Assembly: GCA_020466095.1 (NCBI GenBank)
Contig: CM035809.1
Coordinates: 4,948,223-5,012,222 of the forward strand
Length of the DNA: 64,000 nucleotides
Direction: 5' to 3'
Source: Chlorops oryzae
Taxonomy: Eukaryota; Arthropoda; Insecta; Diptera; Chloropidae
Position numbers and translations under genes: made by a program. Under the pieces are notes generated by a model. The model saw only the letters and a list, made by a program, of their open reading frames with translations, searched no databases and had not been told where the DNA came from. This document shows, piece by piece, positions 42,149 to 54,100 of this stretch (position 1 is its first letter; each line of letters begins with the position of its first letter).

Positions 42149-45100
42149 ATGTCTGAAAAGTCCGGCGATAGCAACGAACCCATGGATCAACAACAGCCAT
42201 CGTGCAGTAGAGGTCGTGCCGTAACCGAATCAAAAAAGAAGCGTCGTATTGTTATGCGCATCGAATTTGATGATTCCAATGATGAGTCTGACGAAGAAGA
42301 ATCGTGCTCTTCCTCGTCGATGGCTGACTCCAATATCGACGAAGAATCCAATGGACCGCCATCAAGTTCTGCGCAAGATTTACGCCGAAGCAAGCGTAAT
42401 AAATCTAAAGACCCTGAAAAAGCACAACAACAACGACAAACTAGGAATCGACGAACAAAAATAATCAATAAAATGGATGCCACGAGCTCCGACGAATCCT
42501 CGAATGGCAGCGAGGTAATGAAATCTTTATATTTTATTCTTTTCGTCCACCATTTCACTTACTAATGTGTCTATTTTATTAATATCTACTTTTTATATAT
42601 ATATATATATATAAAAGCAAAGTAAGATCTATATATGGGACAAGCTTTTAATAAGTACTCGGTTCATAGAATCATTAACTTTTACAAAATATGTAGTTTA
42701 AAATTAAGCAAATTTATTTTGTATGTCATGTAGTTTATGTCATGTTTAAGTACAAACTCTTTTAGTTTTAATATAAAAGCATACTTATTACTAGGGATCG
42801 GATTTTACATATTTAAAATATATTTTATTTTTTAAAATATTTAACATAATTTGCATACGAAATATTTTTTAAAATATTTTTACATATTTCTTAACATTTT
42901 CAAAAATTAGAAATATGAGCGCAGTAGGCGTTTGCATTTAACAATAAATTTCACACACCAACTGTCAGAATTCAAAAACATTTTCATCACATTTTTCATG
43001 TTTGACCAAAACGTCAGTTTCTCCACACTAACTAGATTTAAAAAAAAATTCAATTTAAATATTTTGAAACAACCCATCAAACATTTCAGGAGTGTTTATA
43101 TTTATGAGTCCAAAATGAGTCCGACATTTTTAAAAAATATGCAGCTCAGAAATATGAGTCCAAAGTAAGTCAGAAATATGATGTTAACATCAAAATATTA
43201 GACGTATTTTTTAACATATATTCTACATATTTTTAAATATTTTTTCAAATTTGAAGAATATTTAAAATATTTAAAAAAACATATTTTACATATTTTTAAA
43301 ATTTTTTTGAAATATGTAAAATCCGATCCCTACTTATTACTTATCGAATTACTTCCTTTACCTACCTTTAGAAATTTGAGCTCTTCGTTTTGAATACCCT
43401 AATCACATTTATTTTTTTAAAACAATTTCTTTGAAATTATAAAACATTCAATCAACTTCCAGCAGTTCATGTAGATAGCAAAAGAATTCTACTCTCTTAT
43501 CAAATATATTTTCATGATGCTCTTATAAAAATAATTTAAAAGCTATATTTTCAATGTGATCTGTTATCGTTGTTGGCAGTTTATTTAAAACCAAAAACTT
43601 TTTGGAAGCTTTAACGCTTTTACTGAGTAATTACATGTGTGGTGAAATAATATGAATTACAGTGTACCCTGGACATGAGCATAACCTGCTTAAATGAAAA
43701 TTTCACTCTTCGCAGAATGTACTAAAGTCTCGATGTTTCTCACTTATAACTAGGTGTTTGCGTGAATTGGTGCTTATATCCATGGAATACTGTAGATAAG
43801 TTTTGTAAAACTCAATTACTTTCAACATGCACCTAATGAAGCCGGGAACTAAAAGCCGGAAAGTGGGAAAATGTTCAATAGATGTATATTTCATTAAAAA
43901 AAAAAAAAATCCCATTTAATTACTCAGGAAAAGAAATGTAGAACATTTGTTCAAGACAATAAAACAGTAGAAACTCGATTATTATTCGGTAGGCTATCGG
44001 AATCGCACGACTTACCCCGATCAAATAGTTATGTATAACAATTCTGTGTCAATGAGAATGTATTGTTGAAACGAGATACGCTGTGCGCATTCGTATGCAT
44101 CGCTGTCGTATGTGATGCTGCTTTTAGTTTTAATTATGTACCTAACATAACATATTACGCTGTGATGTACACACAAAAGATTGCACTGCTTATATTTTCT
44201 TTAATCATCAATTTCTATATCCGAATTACTTACTTGAAAGACAATAATTAATATGGTAAAATGTGTCTCTGCTGTACTTCTTATCTATGCAAACGCCTTA
44301 TTTTGAGGTTATAATTTTCAATGCCATCGATTGATTAGCAAAAGTAACAAAAGATTTACTATTAATTTCGGTGGTAAAAATTTAAGTTGTAAAAAAAAAA
44401 ACCAATTGACATTACACAGGCAAAAGTTCTCAGAGATCACATTTCAAAGAATCCCCATAATCGTAAAGAGATACAAGCTCATAAGAACTATGGTGTCGAG
44501 TCATATTTATATATTTTATTTATATATACCTACAGCAGTCCGGAGTCGAATAGCTCCCACATGTTTCCATCGAGTTTATTAAGGGCTATAAAAGCAGCAC
44601 GACTTCAAATATCGTTTGTGCATTCTTGCGTGTTAATATTGTGCGATTTCATAGAACTTTAGTGCTCTCTTTTTTCAACTCTTCATCTATTGAATGTTGT
44701 GTATTTTAAAAAATTACTTTCCGTCAGAAATTAAAAAAATAAATTTTTTTTGGGAAGAAAATGTGTTTAAACTTTAAAGTCCAGTATTGCGAGAGTTCCA
44801 TTAACTCACTCATTAACGTCCAATATAAGTAAAACAGTGCTTTATTCTCAACTTCAGCGGGGTAAATTACTGTTGTGTGGATCTTGTCACAGCTCCGGAG
44901 GTATAAACTCTGTCCGTCAGTGGTCGAATCTTCTTCGAAACCACTGAACGAATCGGTCGAAATTTGGTATGTAGGAAATTTTAGACCCGAAAGATGACCT
45001 TAAGTGAAAATGGGCGTGGTCCATTATCGTAACTTTCGAATCCAAAGGCGTAGAAGCAGAAAAATTCAAAATAAAGATTAAACATGACGCAAAAAAGGGT

Positions 45101-48100
45101 GTATGGGTGCGGTCCGTGCACTGCCACTCTCATAACTATAGATTTTTCTTAACTTCCACAGTGCCGTAGCAATTCTGTTTTGAGTGAGGGGGAAAATTAT
45201 TTTTCCAATTTGCGTGGGGGGGAAAAATAATTTTTTCAATTTTATTCATGGGCAAAAACAAAAATGCGTGGGGGCAAAGCCCCTCTCTTGCCACTATGGT
45301 TGCTACGGCACTGAACTTCCATAATGAAATTTGTAGAAGTTGAATTAGTGGGCCAACCTCGTCGGGAAAGTGGGTCGAACTTGATCTATTTTGGTCTGGT
45401 TTTAAGCAGCAAAGCATAATTTTTGAAATTCGAAACCCCTGAATCTTTTCTCTGCAAAAATGAAATAAGAAGGGTGCACAAAATTTTTTTTTTATCGAAT
45501 TAATGAATTTTTAGTTTTAGCGAATTCGGGCTGCAACATAAGATTTCTGTGTATCGAGCGCCCACGGTACTTATGGGCATTCTTCTCAAGTAAAATCGAA
45601 AGTAACGAGGAAGAGCATGAATAGAGCAACAAGTGATATGAACCTTGACCTAATTATGTTCTTCTATGAAAAAATTATGAAAATGTAATTAAATTTTTTT
45701 TTTTCCTGCATTGCTTGACACTATTTACACAATTAGACACTTCGATAAAAAAAAAAAAACATGGCGTTTGAAAGCCATGGACACACTGGGAAGAGAAAGA
45801 CAGGGAGCCATATCTCTTCTTTGTGCGTCTTTCGTTTTTTAATCGAAATGTATGTTTCGTATTGTAAATAAAGTAACCCGTTATCGTGTACGAACCAATA
45901 TATGATTTCTGACAAAAAAAAAAGTATTTTTTTGATTAAAAACGATATATAAGATATGAATAAAACAACTAAAAGCGAAAAAATCTCCCCATTATTTAAT
46001 ACTTCATGCAGTAAAGGGTTAATAAAACTATATTTATTTAATATATTATACAATAAAGGGTTTAATAAAAAAAACACTGCTTTTATTGGAGATACTATTA
46101 AATTGAATTTAAGCATAATTTTTTTATAAAAACGTAGAAAAAATTTAGAACTAAAAACTTTTTAAAACTTTATTTTGTTATAATATACCGATTATTTTCA
46201 ATCGATAGTTTTACAATACTAAGTTCTTACGCAAACTTTACACTTTACGTCATTACATGCTAGAGTTCTTACGCGTGCTTTACACTTTACGTTATTACAA
46301 TTTATTTATTAAAACTAATTTTAAATTTCAATTAATGCTCCTTTGCAACTTTTTGCTTATCGATTAGTTTTTAATAAAATATACAGTGTACTCTCTCCTA
46401 GCGGAAAGTGCTTTTAAGACGACACCCTTATTAAACGGATACTTTTTTGGAACGCTTTAGTATTCTTGCTTCTCAAATATGTAGTTCCCTGTTAAGCGGA
46501 AACCTCTGTTAAACGGATATATTTTTGGGTCTCGTAGGTGTCCGCTTAAGAGAGAGTATACTTTAAATATCGCAAGCTGAGAAATCATATCAAATCGACG
46601 AATGTTAATGAGCGTTCTATTCGTATATAATTTTCCAGCAATCCTTAAGTTGTTAAACTCTTTAGACCTTTTTTTTTTTAATCTTATCAGAATACGAATC
46701 GAAGATACTCAGTTATTTTAAGTTAAATTTGGCATCTCTGGAATTTGGTTCGGCAGTAACAATTCAAAGTTATTTTGACTTTTGATCATTTTATATCTAC
46801 TACAAAGGATGTAAAGATCTTGAATAACAGATAGTTAAATTGTTTCACAGTTAGAGTACGATAAATGCTATGTCACGTTTTTGTTCGATTCTTGTGCAAT
46901 TATGCTCCTTTGCATTAACTGCGCGAATGCATATATTTCATGAGAACGACATATATAAAAATGGCATTCAAAGCATTTGACTTATGATCATTTTTTGCAT
47001 TTACTCAAAGTGTATGCATTTATCTCAAGTTCAGTAGGTTAAATTTTTCGCTCAATAATAAAAGCATTTTTTTACGCTTTTTGACACGTACTAAAAGGCG
47101 AAATTTTAATTAATCAATTTACAAAGGTATGCAACCTGGTAATATTACTTCGTACCAAAATCATTATTGTGAACACCTTTTATTGTGCCTTCTATATAAA
47201 ACCTTCTAAAATCTAAAAGGTGTTGAAAAAGCTGTTAAAATTCCTTCAACCAGCTCAATTTAAAGGCAAGCTTTTTATTTTAAACAGCTGTTTAGAACAG
47301 CTACTTTTCAATATCATGCTCGTTTGACGGCCAATGTGCTAGTTCCCTTTTGCATAGAAAACAAACACAATAAAATTTAGTATGCAGCTAAAAATAATTA
47401 GGCAACTCAAAGTCTTCTAAAATCCCTTTTAAATTTATTCCCAGCTAAAATGAGTATTTTTAGAGCTAAAGATACTCATTTTAGCTTGGGATAAATTTAA
47501 AAGTGATTTTAGAACACTTCGTGAATTCTCTAACTAATTTTAGCTGGAGTGTAAATTTAAAAAGGACTTTAGAAGGCTCTGTGAATAGCGTAGATATCCC
47601 AAATATGTCTAATATTTTTAAATTTTTTGTCAAACTATTAATCGACAGTATCCTAGATGTACCCTCTAAGAAAAACGACAAGAAAGCGTACCGCTAGCGA
47701 AGTCATTTTCTCATATAAGACTACGTAAACGTACCGCTTTTGTGGTAAGAAAAACGTGCCGTAAACGTTAAGATTAGCGTAAGAAAATTAGACAAATAAA
47801 AGTAGCCATTTGAATGTATTGATACTACGCTATGGCGTGGAAAAAGCGGTACGATACGACTGAACACTGAAGTGGTACGATTACGTAAGGCGTAAGTGGT
47901 ACGTTCCACAGGGAGCTAAAAATCGTAGTAAAAATAAGAAAAACGTAGTTAATTTAACTACGAACAGCAATGATTTGGCTCTATTAACGGACGTAGTTAA
48001 AATAAACACATGCGTAGTAAAAAAGTTTAAATACGAAAGTAGTAGCAAATCCCAAGTCGGCGGGTTCGTCGATCCCCGGTCAGGCAGGCGTATTTTTTTT

Positions 48101-51100
48101 TTTTTTTTTTAATAATATAATTTGCTACTAAAGAATACGCATGGCCGCCCGAATAGCAAAAACGTTTAAATCCGTTCGTTTACGTAACGCCAAATACACT
48201 TCGTTTTGATACCGTAAAAAAGGCAAAGAAATGGACTGATTTCGGTACTTTTTACTTCTCAATCAGTTCGTTTACGTAACGCCAAACCAGTTCCTTTTTA
48301 TACCGGATAAGCGGTAAGTTTACGAAGAGTTTTCGCGCTGAAATAATTTTTTCTTATTTTTATACTTAAAACTATGCAAGTGTTAGTGAAATGGCGTTAC
48401 GTATACGATACGTTTCCGGACCGCAAAATGCGTTACGTTTTTTTTTTTTTTTCTTAGAGGGTAGGTACTTAAATTGTATTATGTTCTGGACCATAAAATT
48501 AAAAAAAAAAAAAAACATCATCCCAGCAAGCATTGTGGTTTGAGAATGATTTGACATCAATTGTATTTATCAAATGTCAAACGTTTGATTTCAATTTAAA
48601 ATTCATTTGAGAATGATAGTATTCTCAACAAAAAGAGAGGACTTTGTTCTCAAATTTAGACAAAAGATTTATTCTCAAATTGATGTTAAACGTTGTTTTC
48701 AAACCTTTTTTGAATGTGATTTTCAAACTGTAATTGTAATTTCAGAAAAACATGTATTTTCAAATCAATCTCGAATCGAACTCAACTTTTAATATAAAAA
48801 ATCAAGGCCCATTTGCTACTGATCCGGTTAAAGTTTATCGTCACGATATCCTCTCGAAATGTTAACATTTTCATAAAAAAATTTTTTTGGTTTTCGGAAC
48901 GAAAATTTTAATCAGAACAGTAGCAAACGGGCATAATTCTCGATTTGTTTGCTGGGATAAAATCATTAGTAAATATTTACATTAATGTCGTATTTACACA
49001 TTTGCCAGTTTACATAAAAAAAATTTACGTCAAAATTTAAAATATTATTTTGATCCAAAAAAACTATTTTGATGTTAAAAATTCTAACGTTTCCCTTCGC
49101 TTTGGGTCCTTCGAGTGTCAAAACTTAAAACAAAAATATAACATCTAAAATTTCCTAGTTAATTTTGTAACCCTATAAAAATGGTTTGATAATAGAAGGT
49201 ATTACATATTTTATTTTGATAAAGATAACAAAAAAAGTGTACAGACACTTGCAGACACATCTTTTGGGGTATGCTCTAGTATTCCAGCTTCTCAAATATT
49301 TTCCTCTTAAGCGGCCACATTTTTCGGTCCCGTAGGTGTCCGCTTAGAAGAGAGTACACTGCATTTGCTTTAAAGAATTACGCAAAAATTACAGTAGTTC
49401 TAAATCTAAAAGCGATCAGTATTTTAAAATTTATTTTTTTTGAACTTTCTTCCACAAAAAGTTGCTGTGCCGAACAAAGAATTTATTTCTTTATTGACAA
49501 AGTTACTAACCCTTAAACCCATAAGGGACTAATTTTTCCCCGCATATGTTTAACGATTTATAACATTGTTGTAAATACAATAGTAAAAGCTATAAATCCT
49601 TCAAATTGTGTTGGGTTGGGTTAAAGAAAATTCGGTTTAAGAGTCGGCGAAAATTCGAGTTTTTCGAGCAAATGAAAATTAAAAAAAAAAAATCTTATTC
49701 CTATTTTTAAATTACTAAATCCCGCTCTTTGAAAGGCTATCGGGTTACAAGAATAAAACATAGTATTATCTGACTATAAAAAAATATTACACAACTATAT
49801 TAACTAACAGCAATTTCAAATCTGATGTCGTTGTTTTTCCTCGGTCCAACTCCAACAACGCTTATTCTCATTTCCCACCTACAGTGCAATTATTTTCATT
49901 TTTTCAACGAATTCCATTAAAAGCAGTTTAAGAACATAGAAAAATCTGCAAAGCAGCACCTGGTGGTGTTTTCACTGTTATGGGTTGTCACTTTCCCACG
50001 ATCTCTTTCAAGACATGCACTTAAGGGGACGTCCATTAATTATGTCAACAAAACTAGTGGGGAGTGGGTCTAGAAAATATCACCAAATCGGCAAATTGAG
50101 TTCGAAAAAGTCTCACTGAAACTCATCTTAGGGGGGGAGGTGGTCCAAAGCTGGAGATAATATGTTGACGTAATTAATGGATCGCCCCTAATAGCTTTGT
50201 GCTAAGCTATGGCCTCAGTTCGGCTAGGAATGAAAATTTCCTTAAAAAAAAAGCTTCAGAAAATTACTGACAGAAATTTGATGCGGCATTTCTGACGGCT
50301 GGTCGCAGTTAAGTAAAAACGTGTAAAATTTTAGAGCTTTTTTTATCTAAAAAAGCACATCGAAACCGAGGCATTCCTAGCAGAAATAATTGAAGTTGAA
50401 TTGTTTCTCGCAGAACAGTGACTGGTGATGCCAAAATAGTTTGAAAGTCGTTTAATAATCCTTGCAAAAAAGTTTTCATTTCGAAATTAAAACTCAAATT
50501 GAAATTTAAATCAGCTGTTTACGACGTCAGGGATATTTTTATAACTTTTTTCATCGACGAAATAGCCTAAGAATTTCCGCGGGCATATCTTACCAAACTG
50601 AGGCGAAGCCTTTAACTTTTATACGACGAAATCATCCGCCACTTGCCTATTTATATGCGACTAAAGCTCAAAATCTGATATTGCCAGAGTACGATGCAGA
50701 GAGACCGACGCTTGACGCACAAAAATGTCAAAAAATGTCAACAAATTCAATCATATGACTTGAATAGTTGAATATTTCTCGTTGCGACTAAGGCTAGGCG
50801 CCGACTACGCAATTTTTAGTTGGCCAATTTTAAGTTGGAAAAGTGCTCTTGCGCGCCTATACTATACAATTTAAAATTGGGTACTTTCAATTCATTTAAT
50901 TTATTATTAATTAATTACATTATAATTTTTTATTTACTCGGTACCATGTGTTTATAGAACACTACCAACTAAAATTTGAGTAGTGTGCGGCGCCCCATAA
51001 GAACGTATGTAACACAACACAATTTTCCAATTTAAAATTTGTGGCAAAACACAAATTTTTTATTGGGTCAACTAAAAATTGGAATGTCGGCGCGCTCTCA

Positions 51101-54100
51101 TATAGTTCTGTGTGCCACAAACACACAACTTAAAATTGGCCAACTGAAAATTGAGTAGTCGGCGCCTAGCCTTAGTTTGAAAAGTAACGATGTAGAAACT
51201 TTTTGAGTTCTGGCTGTTAGGTACTTGTTGAAACAAATTATCAAAAAAGCCAAATGCAGAAATTAAATCTCACTAAACACTTTTCAAGCTTTTTTATATA
51301 CACTTTCAAGCATGTATAATTAATCTTCACCAAAATTTTTGATGGGACATTTTGCTTATTCTAGAGTTTTAATGTACCTTAAGAAAAATATAGAGACTTA
51401 GGGCCGTTTTCTCATCTTTTTTTATCTGTAAGTTAAATTATCCATGATAATAATTTCATACAAATTTGATTAATAAGTAAAGACAATTTGCTAAATTTAA
51501 CTGTCTTAGATAGTAGCTTAAAAGTAGGATGAGAAAACGGCCCTTAATTCCCTATTCTAAATGAATATATCCCGAAAGTATTTTTCCAAGAAATTTTCGT
51601 AACTGAAAGAGGAAATATTGTAAGTGTCAATAAAATAACAAATGTCATGACTTTTGCTTGAAAATGTTCAAAATACTTGGATCGTTTATATTGACTTCTC
51701 CAGTGAGCTTAGAAAGGCACAAATTTTTTCGATTCCGCACGGAAAAACTTCCCGGGAATATTTAGAATCGGGCTGATAGATTCGTACTTGGTTCAAATAC
51801 TGCATTACTATAAGCGAAATTATGCTCATTCGTTTGACGCCTTGGCCTATCGCATCGCGTTCTCGCAATATTGGATTTGAAGCTTTAACCCTATTTATGC
51901 TACGTCATACGAAATTGACTTTTTTCTTAAACCCCGTCTATGTTGGACGCAAAACGCAATACGCGTTGCAAAAGGCAGAGTGCCGTGCGATTTTGTTTAC
52001 TTACCACCAATATAGCACCGCTTGTAAGGTTATTGATAAACACTTGATCGTTTTTGAGGTTGATTATTTGTGCGGGATTTTAAATCCACAACGCGCAACC
52101 ATCAATTTTTAATCTTATGGGCTGTCGCTCACCCACGTGACGCAAAGGCAAAACAAAAGTTGGAGTTGAACCAACTTGTTGCGTTCTGCGACGCGTATTG
52201 CGTTTTGCGTCCTATATAGACGGGGCTTTAACTGCAAAACAAATCCGAAAACAGCCGAATAAAATGTCGAAACTGTCAAAATGTGAAAACCACATATAAC
52301 TCAAAATGTGAAAACGTTGTACATATATGGTGAAAACGATCAAAAGAACACACTTTTTGATTGTATAAACATGGGAAAAACACAAATGCCCAATGTAATT
52401 TTACAGTACATGACGAGTTTATTTTTTTTTCCTCTCTTTAATTCTTATTCGATTGAAAAAAAAAAAAAAAAAAAAACTAATCGTTTGCAAAAAATTTTCT
52501 TTCAGATTGGACGTCGGAAAACAGCGTCGCGTCGAAAGAAACGTGTCGTCAACATATCGGAAGATGACGATCAAAAACTGAAGAAATCCAATGCACAGTG
52601 TACTACAACACCGACAAAGAAAACAGACATAAAATTGCAAAATGCTAAACATGACAATGACCATGAAAATGAAAATGATAATGGCTTTTCCACCGATTCG
52701 AGTAGCAGTAACGAGCTCCTCGAAAAATGTCCGATTTGTCTATTGACATTTCGTCAGCAAGAAATCGGTACACCGTGTGCATGCGAGCACATCTACTGTG
52801 CGAAATGTATTGAAGATTGGTCCAAGAACGTACACACGTGTCCAATTGATCGTCTCGAATTCGATCGTATTATCGTGCGCGCTTCGTATACAAATCGGTC
52901 GATCGTACGCGAAATTAAAATCGATCCGAAAAAGGCCAATAAAGAGCTTGTACTGGACGACGATGATGGACAATTAGGTGGTGTTGGTGGTGGTTCCGAC
53001 GATGATGAGCTTACCTATTGTGAATATTGTAATAGTCCCGATCGCGAAGATGTTATGCTACTCTGCGATCAATGCAATCGTGGTGCACATATCTATTGTC
53101 TGTCGCCGCCATTGGAAGAGATACCTTCCGGCGCTTGGTATTGTGAACTCTGCTTCGAGTCTCAGGACGATGGAAGCGATCTTGAAGAAGATTTAAATGC
53201 ACTTTTCGATGATATTCGCGATATGGGCATACCGGATGCTCGACGTTTACGCGTTACCGAATTACAACAGCCACGCATAATGCGAACACGTCAAAATGAA
53301 CGTATACGGGCGGCTGTCTTAAGAAGCAGCAATCGAAGAGGTAGCAGTAATAATAATAATACGACAGCGGACAACGCAACACAACAAGATAATAATAATT
53401 TAATGACAAGAACAACAACAAGAACGACGACAACCACAACAACAACTACGACAACACGAACAACTCGTGCACCAGAACAACGTCGTAGAAGACGTGCACC
53501 TCAAAAACGACGTCAACGTCAACGAAGACGTCGTCGTTACCGTACATACGTAGTTGAATACGATTTGAATGATTACGATGAGAAATTTGCATTGAAGACA
53601 ACACGGAAGGTAATACGTCGGCGTCGCCGTAAGCGCAGAGGAGCTACCAGGCGAATAATCCGAGGGGAAAAGGCAGCGATTTCAGCCAGCAAGCGTCTCG
53701 CTGAACAATTGGGTGTAAAGAAAGATACAACACATGGCGGCAGTCGCTTTGCTGATGCTGCTCCAAGTTTTTCACTTTTTGGAAACGCAAATAATTTGGA
53801 ATATTTTTCGGATGATTATGATGATGATGATGATGGCAACGATGGTGGAATGCCGAGTGAGTTACAAATCGGTGGCCGTGGCGGCGTACAAACCGCTGTT
53901 CGTTTATCCAATTATGGTAGCCATAATCTGCGTAGTCGCTTGTTAGCCGGCAAAGCAGCAGTAGCAGCACTACCATCACGTCCAAGACCCTTAATAAATG
54001 AGACACCAACTCCCTCTGTTGACTTACTGTCAAATATAATGGATTTGCAAGATCGTTGGCATAATGCAACGCGAAATTTAGAGCGCGTTCATATAAATAA

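Noticed and set aside
48050..48100. Possible tRNA gene from GGTTCGTCGATCCCCGG
   Set aside because: The B box has two extra bases and no cloverleaf can be drawn; treated as a repeat fragment.
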